A stretch of 64,000 bases of DNA from Otis tarda (Eukaryota; Chordata; Aves; Otidiformes; Otididae). The stretch covers positions 74,054,052 through 74,118,051 of the forward strand of contig CM048591.1 in the NCBI GenBank assembly GCA_026413225.1, given 5' to 3'. The notes beneath the pieces are model-generated. The model had not been told where the DNA came from. It was given only the letters and a program-made list of their open reading frames with translations, and made no database searches. The stretch's first letter is position 1. Each line of letters opens with the position of its first letter. A program made the position numbers and the translations under genes. Below are positions 48,941 to 61,780 of this stretch, in pieces.

Positions 48941-51900
48941 ATGGGACATATCTGGTTTCCTGGGGGATCCTGATTCAGAAGCTGCTGTCAAAACACACTT
49001 GAACATGCACCATTGCACAGGATGGCATGTTCAAGGACAGAGAGGGAAAGGCACACAGTAAGTGTAACCTTCAGACAGAATAAGAAGACATATTCTTCTT
49101 CCAAAAATTACTCTCCATTTTATTCTAAATCTGTTTAAAGTGGGATAAGAAAATGATACTTGCATCAGGGCTGAGACACAGAGTAATTACTGGCGAGTTA
49201 TGTACTCTTTGGTTTCCACTGCAGTTGTTTTGGGGGACCATTTTAATCAAAATGGTGGTGGCACCAGCAAAACAAAATATTGCGCAGTGTTCATGACTGA
49301 AACGTTGAGTCATCTGTCTTTGACCTGTGTTTGGTGTTGGTGAAGCTGGGCAAAACACACTGAACTCTTTTTTACCCATTAGAGTGGTTTTGCTATTGGC
49401 GGTATTTACTGGCACAAGTCCTCAAATAACCATATAACAAATAGTCTTTTGTACAACGCCACACTTTGCTTTCTCATCTGTTCTTGTTTTCATGCCAGCT
49501 TGTCTGTAACATATAGCTCTTTTTATTGCTCTTATCTTTTATTGGCTGTGTTGCAGTACTATGAGGCAACAATATCCCTGCCCCTTACCTGGCAACATTT
49601 AACCTGCTCAGTAAGGGAAAAGACAGTGTTTGCTTGACACGCAGATGCACGTGGCGTGGCAGAGACTGTGTGACACATCTGTAGGATTTCAGTGGGAACC
49701 TGAAGTGCATCCAGAACCCATGGTGCTTCAAATCAGGGAGACGCAGAAAAATCAGTTATCACTTCCTCAGGATGTGGATCCCTGCATTTAGGTGTGACCA
49801 AAAAATTCAGTTGCAATTAAAAAGGTTATTCCAGGCTAGGGCTGCGTGATTAATTCACTTTTGTCATGCTGACTGAACAGGAGGAAATGCTGACTGCACA
49901 AGGAATAGAAATTAACAGTACTACTTTCTGCAAAGCAGACCAAGAGCTATACCCAGATTTATTTGTGCTCCCCCTCAAACCAAATCTTTTGCATATTCCT
50001 CACTAATACCTCTTCCTTACTTGTAGATTGTTTAACCCTGAGGGGTTTTTTTTTACTTACTTTTTTTTTTTACTGACTTACTTACTTAAAAAAAAAATCA
50101 AAACTACTGGTAAAAGTATTCTGTTTTGAAAAAGGAAAACAAATGTGGACCTTTTCCAAGTGGAATACATGCTGAAAATAAAATTTTTGCAAAGTTTTAA
50201 AAATGTTCCTGTGCTTTTTTTAAAGATACAGTTTGATAAATTTGCTCACGATTTGTAAATAGTTTTTCTGCCTGTGCCACTTCTTTTTCCAATGAAGTGA
50301 CAATTTATTCGGAAGTTTCACCCAGCTCTGTTCCAGCCACTTGCTTGCCACAAGCAAGCAGCTTAAGTATTGTCTGTGGTTCCTTATTCCTTGGGTGTGG
50401 TGAAAAGCAAGAAAAGAGAAATCATCTTACTTGAAAAGCTATGTGTTAGTTATTACTAATTTCCTGCAAAAGCTTAGCTGAAGCACATCCACTGAACCGC
50501 TCCTACTTCTATATGATATTCCCAGCTCAATTGTGAGTGTTCCTGCTGCACAGTACTTTAAAAGATGCTCAGACAGTCTGTTGATCTTCAGGGAAACCCC
50601 TAGATTTCCTTTCCTGTTATTCATGGGGATTTCCCAGTCGGCTGCAGAAAAACAAGGATCAAAGTGTTTTACATGCTGACGGATGTGTCCAGCTTCTTCA
50701 TAGCACTTAAAAGCTTAAGCAAGTGAGTGGCCATAAATAGAATTATTGAAACAACAGAATTGGGAGGAACACAAGCATATTTTACAAACTGTTTTATTAA
50801 AATAGCGTTCATAACCTAGATTAAGGCTTTCAGTTTCACCATACAACGGGGAGTACTGGAGAACAAAAGAAAGTGAATCTGTAGTTTTATAACTGTACTT
50901 TTTCTAGCAAGATAAGTAGGAGAGAGAGAATAAAGTTAGGGAGAGATCTTAAAACAAAATGAATTTAAGATAGTCCCGAGTGTGCTGCTGGAGATCTACC
51001 TGTGTGATCCGCCTGTTTAAGGAAAAGTATTCAACAATATAGACCTTTCAATCCGAACTGGCGACATTGGGCTAGAGTGTGGATTCATGTCTGCTTTGTT
51101 AGTTAAATACAGCAGGAGAACACCCCAGTTCTGCACTTTGCTCTGGGTTCCAGGAATTACAGGTCTCCCACCTACGCATCTGGAGTGCCTGGCCCTGCCT
51201 CCTGTAGCTCACCGAACCATTAAAAAAAATGGCTTGTTTATGGGCACATACATTTCCCTAAAATGTAGTAGAAGTATTTTCACATGTAGTGGACAATGGC
51301 TAGTTTGTTTTCCAACAGCAATAATGTTGGAAATGCTGACTTTCAATCATTGCCAAAAGACGGTATATCTGTCTTAGAAATACTACAGTGGAAAAAGGAA
51401 TAGGCATAGTTTGCCAGAACATACCTTGCATACCATTAACCAGTCCCTGATGTCTCTGGATTTCAAATTATCTACCTATTCAGCCTTGTCTTTGAGACAG
51501 GTATTTGTTACAGTGAGAGTAAATGAATATTTAAATATTTAAATAAATAAATGTATCAGTGCTTTTAAAGTCCAGTAGCAGTGGGAGGTCTTTCAGACAG
51601 AATGTAGGTGTTCAACTTACTTGCTCATGCATTTAGAATAAAAGTGAAATCAGGATGAAAGAAGTCAATTTCCCACCAAAGTTCCATGTGAGTGGGACTG
51701 ACCATATCTCCAAAACCAAACATGTATATAGTATTGTGCTGGTTTTGCTCCCTGCAAACTTCAAACTTGGTCTTTTTTTTTCAGTAAGTCTCATCATATT
51801 TTGGTGTCAAGATAAAAAACAAGAAATCCTGTATGCATGCAGAATTGATCATAATAATAATAATCTTCCAGGTTTTCAGCAGTATAAGGATGGTTGCAGG

Positions 51901-53397
51901 TCGTTGAGAACTGTGCAGAAATTCACTCATTTGCCCTTGAATAACATGTATGTTTCTGCAATCACACCTAACTTTTTAAAACCTAAGGGATTTGAAAACT
52001 AATGAAAGATAGCAACTTTAAGTCTAGATGAAAATCTGTCCTTACAAGGGCTGGAATTCACTGCAGTCTGCTTGAAATATATTAAGTTAAATGTTAGAAA
52101 ATAAATGCTTGCTTATATACTTTGGAATAAAAGTAGCAAATATTAAATGACTAATTTTTGACAGATTTTGAGAATAAGTTAACCTTAGCAAGTCAGATAT
52201 GAATTGAGTTAATCATAGGATGAGCTTTTTCCTCTTTAGTTTGACTCCTGAGTTCTATATATTTCAACAAGAAAAGATTAAATTCTCTGCTAAATTATTA
52301 GTGGAATTATGCAGGAGCTAATTGTATATATCTAGGGAATGTGAGACCTTAAAATAATGCTCGTTTATTATTTAATTATTTAATTTAGCTGCAAGGCATT
52401 CTTGTTGATGCATTTGTCGTTGACTTTCCTGTTTGGCTTGGAGCTGTCTCCTGCTCTGTGCACAGGACGTTCTCCTTGTCCCTGTGTATACACATTTTAA
52501 TCCCTCGTGTATAGATTTCTGCGAACACAGAGCAAACCAGGCTGACCTCTGTCTGAGATGTCTGTTGGTGGAGGTTTGTTCCAAGCCTTTATCTCCTCGA
52601 CTGCTTTTCTTCAGACTATGTATAGCGTCAGAGAGCCTGGAAAGGGTCCCAAAACACTTGTGGAAAGATGTAATAATGCATAGTACTAATTCTTTTTTAA
52701 TTGTGGTCTTTTGTTGTTTTTTTTTAAATTCCCTGGTCATGAGCATCTTGCTTTGCAGGATAGACTGGGGGAGATGGGCTGATAACAAAGGAAATAAAAC
52801 TGCAGAGGGCGTGAATTATGTTGTGGTTCTGAGCCCTTCTGTGTTCTTGTTCAAGACTGCTTGGTACAGAGATGTCTAAGAGATCAAACTACACAGCATG
52901 GTTCCAGGATGCTGGAATGAGCTACCTCAAGGGCCTCTACCCAGAAGTGCCGCAGGAGCAGGGGGCTCTCTGCTTTGGCTCATTCCTAATGTAGTTGTTT
53001 AGACCCCCTTTTGTCCTTAAACTAAGGACTTCATCGAGATCAGGCCGGACACTGAGGACAAAGCTTACCAAAGCAAAGCTGCCCAAGCCTGGCAGCTGCC
53101 TGATTTGCTAAAATGTGAGCACTAAAATTGTCATGGCGTTGTACCTCATTTCCTGGAAAGATGGACTGCAAGGTGTGTCATTTATCGTCATCCAGTCTGT
53201 TCACTTTACACTTTGTGCTGATGAATGATGTAGTAACAGAGTCTGTAACTCTTCCTGCCACCTTTCTCTCTGTCCCACCAGGCTGCCTCACACGGTGGGT
53301 TTTCCAAATGCTGATGCTAGATGGTGTCCTAAATCTCCCCGAAAACCCTTCAGCTGGTCTCAGCTTGGAAATCTCAGAAACGGTTAAAAGAGTGGAG
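48941..53397. other. Unique noncoding DNA
   Basis: T-rich tract with TTAC repeats at 50045-50098 and an AAAT/TTTAAA tract at 51528-51552. The longest frames not explained by CR1 are a pair on opposite strands at 52372-52879; the plus one has no ATG near its start and neither resembles a known protein. Confidence 0.45.
50045..50098 (+). repeat. T-rich / (TTAC)n / A-run simple tract
   Basis: T9, TTAC units, T11, TACTGAC, TTACTTACTT, then A10. The T and A runs could pair to form a hairpin. Confidence 0.8.
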
Positions 53398-53462
53398 TGA
53401 TGTGATGTGATGTGATGTGACGTGATGACATGATGTGATATGTGTGTGTGTGTCTGTGTGTT
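53398..53462 (+). repeat. (GATGT)n followed by (TG)n microsatellite
   Basis: TGATG pentamers from about 53398, interrupted by GACGTGATGACA, then a TG run with one TCTG interruption to about 53462. A compound microsatellite, likely variable. Confidence 0.92.
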
Positions 53463-56400
53463 TTAATCCCCACACACTATTTGTGTGCTAAGTTAATGAC
53501 CTGTGAAACAATTTTCTCTGTTAGTCTCTGGTAATAATTATTTTAAGCAGGCGCATGCTTTCCCCTTCCTGTTTTCCCTGAACACCCACACGGAACTGGA
53601 GGACAGTTGATTTGAGGGCATGCTAATGGTATTTCCAGAAGACAGGACAGATGTTAGCAGTTCTGGTCCCAATTAATGGAGCACTCTCCATGTAAGGGGC
53701 AGCTCTCCTAATGCAGGTTTCCTCCTTGAATTTCATGGCAGTGTTTGTGTGCAAGTATCTTTGCTAGACTGGGACCTGCATGTCTACAAAAGTTTCTCTA
53801 ATATTATGTTTTCTGTGCACCATGCTGAACCTGATGGCAATACACAATTAAGTTTTGATTCTGTTCATGCTTGAGAGAAACAGACATAACTTCGTTTGTG
53901 AGAGAAAAATCCACAGGCACGCTTGTGTCTGAAAAATTAGGTATGAAGGATTTTTCACCCTGATTTTATAGTGCTTAGGGCAGTTTAAGGGTTTTGTTTT
54001 GGTTTTTCTTTTTTTTTTTTTTTTTGTGTTCAACAAGCAGCATGTAAGTTCCAGGAAGACGTGCAGGTTGCAGTGTGGATAGATGAGGAACTGACACTGA
54101 GCTTGTGCTCTTGTTGCATCTTTCCTGAAGGTGCAGCATCTTTTAAAGAGGAGGCAGTTCAGTCTTAAATGCTGGCAAAAATCCGTCCCCTGTAACTCAA
54201 GGCACCCACCTGGACCAGTAAAATCAACTGGCTGATTTCCTTGCAGCAACAATGAGCTGGGGAGGACGGGCATTTCCAGCAGACGATCCTGAGGAGAAGC
54301 TTAACTCCTCTGAGTACAATGAGGGAGCCCCAGGGAGATAAGTTTCCAATTTAACTGGCATGAAGTAATTCAGTGGATGCATAAACAGAGGTGAAATGAC
54401 TGCCACTCACCCAATTAATCACCACAGGATGTATGTGCTACTGATGTTAGGCTTTACTGTCTGCTAGTACACTAGGGCTATAACTGGTGTTGCCTTGTGG
54501 CCAAATATTTCGGGATTTTTGCAAGACGTGTTGTACTTGGAGGTTTTCTTCAAGTCTTACTTCCTGCAAAAGGGACAGTGTGACATAATGTCTTTATTTA
54601 GTTACATTTCTAGGAAGAAAATAAAAGGATCAAGTTTTCATAATGGCTTTGGAAGGCCTCTTAATATTTGAAAGACGGGAGCTGGCAGCTGATGTGAGCT
54701 GTGAGCACTCTGCTCTCTCAGATACCCTTGCAGCCTGCCATGCCACCAACACCCCCTCTGCGAAATGGCCCCGAGCACCTCCTGCAGCGCCCTGCAAACT
54801 CTCATGCCAAGGCCAGACTGCGTTGCAAGTCTGGCTAGTTCACCCAGGAGCTCTGTCTGCAGCCCTGAAAGAAGCTATGGGAAGAGACGGACAGATGTTA
54901 CAGCACAGGTAGGTGAGGAGCAGTGGCTCACCAGCACAGTAAGTGTCAAATCTGCACTTTTTCTAGCATCTTTGTGGGCTTTTCTGTGGTTGTCTTGTAA
55001 ACTGCAGGGCATCATCTGCTGGTCGTGCAGTGGTGGGGCTGGGTGACACCTCTGTGAGAGGCCAGAGTTGTGCCTTGAGCACCCACAAAACACAGCAGTT
55101 GGGTCGGGTGTATTTTGGTTCAGGTTTTGCCCCTGTGCATGGCTTGCACTGGCTGGCGTGCTCAGGGGTCCTTCTCCCGTTCCCTCACACTGCAGCCTGC
55201 ACCAGGCGCTTCAAAGGGTGGTTAACTCCCCAGTGTGGTCACAAAAGGTCTTTCAAAAGGTGAGCCGCGCCGAGGCCAGGGCTGGTGCCAGCTGATTTCA
55301 ACCCTCCTGCTGTTCATGTGGCCTCGCTTGTGGTGCTTCAGGGTTAAGCTCCATCCGTGAGTGCTACTTGAATGAGATAATTGTTCCAGATCTCAAGGGG
55401 AGATGAAGTAACTGCTGCAAGGAGAGAAGGGCTGTGCAGCTGCTTCCCTGACCGCATTGACTGCTGACGATAGCAGCTACAGCCAGTTTATATCGCTGAG
55501 GCTAAAGACATGGTGAGCTTTAGGGTTAGATTCTTTCAGAAGATAGAAAACGTGAAGCTGGGTAATTTATTTTAGTTTTAGAAGATGGAGTCAGATTAAG
55601 GTTGGAAAAGCAGTGTGATTTGATCACAGCATACCTGGTCTGATGTCTTCTTGGAGGAGGTGACCATGCTAAAATGTTGATAAGGACCGGCATCTGCCAT
55701 AGGGAGAGGGAAGGTGCGAAGGGGAGAGGAAAGCAGGCTCCACTTACATTTCCTACCAAAAAGCTGTTTCCTTATTGCCTTCTGTTCCAGTTGAGTAGGC
55801 ATGATAGGTAAACTCTAAGGCTGGGATTACTGTCTGGGTTATTAAAGTGCTCTGAAAAGTGGCGGCAACCCTAATTCAGAACTGTTTCTAGTTAAGGTCA
55901 CTGAGCAATGGTCAGACCTGGGCTGAAACAACTCGCTATGGGTGAGCTCTTTCTCCTTTGAAAGGAAGGACCATAGGGAGTCGCAGGAAAGGGATGGAAG
56001 GTGTCCTGGTGATAGTGGTATGGAGCAAGCGGTGGAGCTATGTCCCTTTTATGGCTCTTGACAAATTGCCGTGTTCCCTTCTGGAGTTAAGAGGTAACTT
56101 GGTGGGTAAAGCTTAGGGTACGTTTAGGGTTTAGGCATGGGAAAAACGAGATAGGCTATTATATGTTTGCGAAGCTGGACCTAGATGATTTTAGGAGTGG
56201 CACCAAAGGTTTTCAGGATATTCTCTGGGGTGGGCCAACTCAGCAGGCCCTGAGTGATGCTTTTGTAAAAGCTGAATTTAAGTGAGCATTGGACATCATT
56301 GAGAAAGATCTGAGCTGTGGTCAAAAGGAGCAAGCAGCCCTTTTTAACACCTGCTCCCTGAAAGAGTTTGCTGGCTGCTGTTTCTGTCTGGGGTTTGTTT

Positions 56401-58194
56401 GGTCCAAACACTTATGCTGATAATCTATTAAAGGAAAATGTATGGAACTAGTGCAGGAGTGTGTCCTAGATGTTGTCAGGCTACTTGAGGCTGGTTTGAG
56501 GCTTGTTTAGTGTCCTGTTATGACCATTCTTTTGGTGGAAACTGAGTGCAAAACTCTTGCTGTTAGAGGATTTCACTAGGAAACTGTTTGGGAGTTTTAG
56601 TGCTGCACACAATTTCTCTCATTTACCTATTACTTTTCTGCTTCTTTCATGGGGCTTACAGACATTATTATGATAGTGGAAATTTAGCACTCATTGTAAG
56701 CACATTCATTAATCACCTCATTGGGAGTATCACATGTGAAAGACGTGTGTGTGAGTCTGAGTTACTACGCATTACACTAAGGTTTTAAGAGACCTTCAGA
56801 AAAGCACAGTAAGCAAAATAAAACCAAATATGGTAGGATGAGCAAGGAAAATCATTATTAGGAGAACTTTGTTGGACTTCTAGCTATTTTTATTATCGTA
56901 CAACATTGATCACTGAGTCTTCCCATTTTTTTAGTTTTGTAAGTCAACAGAACAGCTGCAGGTGTTATGTTTGTCATGCTTTTGAATACAGTGTTAGAAT
57001 TTGATAATTAGAAATTAATTAACAACAATAGTATTATTTAAGCATTAATATTTTATGATTAGAGTTCCTTGAAAAAAAGTAGGAATTGTTTGAGTATTGT
57101 TTAATTTCTTTTGGTCAGAATTTGAACCAGTTTTTCAATTGATAAAATAGCTTAACAGAATTTAAAGGAATGTTTTGCTAAATATGTGTATGCCGGCCAT
57201 GATTTGAGCAATTAAAAAATAAGGTTTTATTTTATAAAGGATTTGTAATATGGATGACTCTTATGCGTGAAAAATGGACAACTTCATCCATGCAAGGAAT
57301 ATATGCTTGCAATGCCTCATTTTGCCAACAGAGACCGAAAGGGAAAAGCTGTAAAAATCTGAGGCTGTAAAACTTAGCAGCATCATTCGGCTTCTTCGCT
57401 CAATAGAATGGAGACAGTATGTCTTCTCTGTCTGACGCTTAAACTTCTCACTTCTCATAATAATGGGGCTCAGAGAAGTTCTTTAGGTGTATTTGCAAAG
57501 TGAGTATCTTCTGCTGTGCAGAAGAGTATCTTCCCTCACACCCTGGGAAAGTGCAGTTCCAAGTCTAAGTTACTGAAACTAACTTCACTTCTTGTCTTTT
57601 GAACTCTTGGGTTGTTCTTGGTGGTGCTGTGCAGGTCCACAAAGACAGGCCTGTCAACCATGGACAAACTGAAATGACGAGTGAAATGTTCCTGGTTATA
57701 CAGTTCTCCAGAGAGTCAGAGTTGGTCTCATTTTTTTTTGTTGAGTGAGATAAATGTAAATAGGATTTACGCTATTCTTCTGTCTCTTAACGCTGCATTT
57801 TTGCAGATTTGGCTTACCAATGTATGGCTTAATAACAGAGGATAGACATATATTCTAAAAAATCATCAAAGACTGATCAGAAATTGTGTGTGCGTCTCTC
57901 TTATGTATAACCATGCAGAAGGCAGTGACTCATTCAAAGGCCTGAAAAGCCTTGACATCTGGATTTCTGAAAGTTAGCGGAACAAAAAAAAGCGAATAAA
58001 AGAGAAATACAGAGCACTCTGAGATTGTTATAAAGAATTCTCAAATAGAAAAAAACCAAGTGGGAAAAGGTAATGTTTCATAAAAAAAAAATGTCCTTGC
58101 TTTTTGTTTCTCTGTGTGATTTCCAGAGAAATAAATAAAATATTTACAGGTATATGTGGTTAGAGATGTAAGTGAGGAGCCAGATTCTGTCCAA
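53463..58194. other. Mostly unique noncoding DNA
   Basis: T17 at 54009-54025. A GC-richer zone at 54700-55350 has several overlapping open frames (see the candidate at 54722-54908). The AT-rich stretch 56940-57070 is dense in TAATTA/ATTAA words with one CAGCTG, a composition common in vertebrate conserved noncoding elements; nothing more can be said from one sequence. Confidence 0.45.
54722..54908 (+). other. Possible exon in GC-rich DNA, weak
   Basis: CACTCTGCTCTCTCAG ends at 54721 and CACAG|GTAGGTGAG starts a good donor at 54909. Two of three frames are open over the whole 187 bp. The third reads IPLQPAMPPTPPLRNGPEHL before ending at a TAG at 54836. Because all three frames are long, frame openness carries little weight here. 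No family is recognised. Confidence 0.17.
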
Positions 58195-58463
58195 TAGTGC
58201 CTAGTGAAAAAACAAGAGGCAATGGACACAAAGGAAATTTTACTTAAACACAATTAATATTTTTTTCATTGTAAGAGTACTTCAGCACTGCAGCAAATTG
58301 CCCAGTGAGGTTGTGGAGTCTCCATCCCTCATTAGGAAATATTTAAAAACTGAGTGGAAACAGGCCTGGACAACCTGTCCTGGTTTACCCTGCTTTGAGC
58401 AGGCGACTGGACTAGGCATTTCCAGAGATGCTCCCAAACTCAGCCATTCTCTCATTTTGTGAA
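58195..58463 (+). mobile_element. CR1 LINE, old 3' fragment, plus strand
   Basis: AGAGGCAATGGACACAAAGGAAATTTTACTTAAAC, then AATTGCCCAGTGAGGTTGTGGAGTC, CCTGCTTTGAGCAGGCGACTGGACTAGG and CCAGAGATGCTCCCAAACTCAGCC match, in order, the 3' part of an older CR1 subfamily. The terminal ATTCTCTCATTTTGTGA replaces the usual ATTCTGTGA tail. Many substitutions and small deletions, so it is older than the other copies except 39380-39990. Confidence 0.88.
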
Positions 58464-60804
58464 ATGCATTTTGGTACATAATAAATTTTATTATTTTAGA
58501 TTAACCATAGTAATAAAAAAGAAGAACACTCAATACAATGATAGTAAATAGGCAAGGGAACTGAAAACCTAAACGATTGCGATTTTAAGACCTAAGAGTC
58601 AGAAGTCTGTTTGGAGAGCTCAACATGTGCCCCATCTGTGCCCCATCTCCTCATCGAGGAGTTTATCTCCTCGATCACTTAGCTTATTTTGAAAAACATA
58701 CTTCAGAACTGCTGTTTTCCCAGAGTTGCATGGGAATTGAACTTTACAATGAAGTTCTGCTCTGAACTATGGTGCACATTTTTCAGGCATGCTCTAATGA
58801 CTTGGTGTACTGCCCACAAGCACAAACTGCTACCTGATCCAACCCGAACTCTGACTAAAACCGTTTCTCCCCACGCTACTTTATCACCTGATGTTGTGAC
58901 ATTTGAAATGATTAGCTGATTACTTTGCGCTTTGTAATTTCTTCAGAAGAGCTTTTACAGCCACCGAAGGGTTAGATTTATTGTATTTCAACATTTTCTT
59001 CTATGTGTGTTTTCTCAGAAGGGTAACAAACCGACTCCTTAATTTCATTTTCCATTAAAAGTTCAGCACATTAATAATTCTTGTAATTACAGAATTACAA
59101 AGTGAGGGGGTATTTTCCCATGTACAGTTATGTCTTTGTGTGACTGAGCAACAGCTCTGTACGATAATGTCACGGATTTGAATTTCAAAGAATTTATGCT
59201 GGCTGGAAAATAACTTCTGACATTTTTAGGGTGATCAGAAGTATTACACTTGAAGAAGACCCTTGCTTCAATGCCACGGGATACATGCGCATCAGCAGTG
59301 TCAGTATGAGCAACTTTGTGCCTTAAACATGAACATTTCAGAAATACTTCATTGTTTAATTCGTGTTCCCAAGGGGAGGGAGGTCTGTCATGCGTGGGCA
59401 GGTGCATCCTCAGGGAGTGCCTTTGCCAAGCAGTGCAGGTGTCGTCCTGGCCCTCACCCCTGGTGAGATGTGAGCAGGCAATGCCTGCACCTTGGAGCAG
59501 GACAGCATGGGAACTGCTGCCTTGTCTTCCCTCCCAGGTCTCTCAGAGCTTCTGTGATCACAGCTGACTTTTTCACCTATTTTCTAGGGGGAGGACCTTG
59601 CCTAGTAGATACACTAAAATCAGTTGTGTACAAGACACTGAGACAAGCAGATACCATTGATTTCCTAGTTTCCAAGTCCATAATCCGTGACATATCACAG
59701 ATTTCTCTCCAGCAGACCACTGTGAGCATGAATTAAATGATTAGCTATTTCTGAAATGCACCAGCAAGCAGAATTGGATTAGAAAGTACAACTTGATGTC
59801 GGCAAAACCAAAGTGTTTTCATAGATGGGCACTATTTTTCACAGGGGAGTTAGCCTTTATGCTGTGCCATCTCCATAAGCAACCTTTTAGTGACTGGGCA
59901 ATAGGATCACATGTGGGAATTCAGGAAACTTGAGAAGTTGCTGGGTACGTTCCTTTACTGTGCATTTACATGCATGGTGCATTTGTGCTTAAGGAGAGAA
60001 GTTTTATTGGAGGATAACAACATACGCTCTTGGGGTAGTAGACCACAATGATGGGCATTGCTGAGGAACCCTGGGACTGCTTCTTGGCTTGCTGGTTGGA
60101 TTGCAGGTCAGGGGTACATCCGCTGAGGCCAGTGGTGCCAGATCAGCGGAAAGGTAGCCTGAGAGGATAGTCAGAGCTTAAAGGACTTGTCAGATCCGCA
60201 TGAGTCATCCTGTGCTTAGTCCACTGACTCACTCGTGCTTTCCAGTGTGATTACCTTAACTGTGTCTTAAGCACAGACGTTGAAAAAACAATTCTCACTT
60301 TTGCAGAAATTCTTGGCTCTGAATAAATCACAAAACTTGACGACAGCTCTGGACATACTGAGTTTTTTCCCTTGCACTTTAGAAATAAAACCTGTTAAAT
60401 ATTAATAAATATTGATGGGAAAAGTTAGATACTCAGGATAATGGCTGAAGGAATAACCAGCCACTTTTGAACAGCATAGGATGCAGTTAAGTTCAGTTTC
60501 TGATTCAGGTCACTAGCCAATAAATGAGCATCGGCTTAAGTGTATCAAATGTCTGCTGTTGTTATTTTACATAATATTATTAATTTTTATTTTCTATAAA
60601 TCACCTAATGGTTCCTGACAAGAGCAAGAAAATATTGTCCTTTCCCGGGACAGGTCCTCTGAGTTTGCTGAGGTTTTGAATGTCCTATGGGGTGAAAAGT
60701 GTTGCATAGTTTGGTTCAACTGGTTTCAACTAAGGTATAAGCCACAGAACGGAAAAGGTAGGCAGGAAATTGCCTATGGATTAAAGGAAAAGGAATTAAG
60801 AAGA
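58464..60804. other. Unique noncoding DNA
   Basis: A duplicated TGTGCCCCATC (about 58627-58648) sits next to a 9-bp hairpin (58653-58675). Frames open at 59263-59567 on the plus strand without recognised content. Confidence 0.5.
58653..58675 (+). repeat. 9-bp perfect inverted repeat
   Basis: ATCGAGGAG and CTCCTCGAT separated by TTTAT. No T run follows and no transcription unit is visible, so no function is inferred. Confidence 0.8.
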
Positions 60805-60923
60805 CTTGTGAGGAGCAGCTGAGGTCACCTGTTTTGTTCAGCTTGGAGAAGAGAAGGCTGAGGGGTGACCTCACCACAGTCTGCAACTTCCTCAAGAGGG
60901 GCGGTAGAGTGGGAGATGCTGAT
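60805..60923 (+). mobile_element. CR1 LINE, left part of an interrupted copy, plus strand
   Basis: GAGGAGCAGCTGAGG, GTTCAGCTTGGAGAAGAGAAGGCTGAGGGG and CTGCAACTTCCTCAAGAGGGGCGG are CR1 ORF2 C-terminal coding sequence. It breaks off at GGGAGATGCTGAT (60923) and resumes at 61781 with CTCCTCTCTCTGGTGACC, the wording expected to come next in CR1. Confidence 0.92.
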
Positions 60924-61780
60924 TGTAGAATCATTGAATGGTTTGGGTTAGAAGGAACCTTAAAGGTCATCTAGTTCCACTTGCCCTGCAAGGAGCAGGG
61001 TTCCACTAGATTAGGTTGCTCAAAGCCCCGTCCAGCCTGGCCTTGAACACTTCCAGGGATGGGACATCCACCACCTCTCTGGGCAACATGTTCCAGTGTT
61101 CCACCACCCTCACAGTAAATAACTTATTCCTTATGTCTAATCTAAACCTTCCCTCTTCCAGTTTAAAGTCATTACTCCTTGTCCTGTCACTATATGCCCT
61201 TGTCAAAAGTCCATCCCCAGCTTTCCTGTAGGCCCCCTTTAGGTACTGGAAGGCCGCTATAAGGTCTCTCCAGAGCCTTCTCTTCTCCAGGCTGAAGACC
61301 CCCAACTCTCTCAGCCTGTCCTCATAGGAAAGGTGCCTGGATTTGTGCCTGGGATTGCCCCAACCAATGTGCAGGACCTTGCACTTAGCCTTGTTGAACT
61401 TCTTGAGGTTTGCATGGGCCCACCTCTCCAGCCTGTCAAGGTCCCTCTGGATGCATCCCTTCCGTCCAGCATGTCAACCACAGCACACAGCTTGGTGACA
61501 TTGTCAAGTGCTGAGGGTGCACTCTATCCCACTGTCCATGTTGCCAACAAAGATGTTGAACAGGGCTGGTCCCAATACTGACCCCTGCGGAACGCGACTT
61601 GTTACCCGTGCCCACTTGGACATCAAGCCATTGACCACAACTCTGTGAGTGAGACAATCCAGCCAATTCCTTATCCACTGGGTGGTTTGTCTGTCAAATC
61701 CGTGTCTCTCCAGTTTAGAGACAAGGATGTGGTTTGTGACAAATGCTTTGCGCAAGGCCAGGTAGATGACATCAGTTGAC
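60924..61780 (-). mobile_element. CR1 LINE inserted into another CR1, minus strand
   Basis: Left edge TAGAATCATTGAATGG is the reverse-strand 3' tail. On the minus strand, 61305-61006 encodes [19 protein letters not shown] followed by a continuous C-terminal frame to NLI. Then 61755-61504 encodes [19 protein letters not shown] and [15 protein letters not shown], the RT palm. About 300 bp present in the 47794-48940 copy are missing at about 61335/61336. The 5' end lies by about 61778, at the start of the DVIYL.L.KAF block. The long C-terminal frame suggests a younger age than its host element. Confidence 0.94.
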
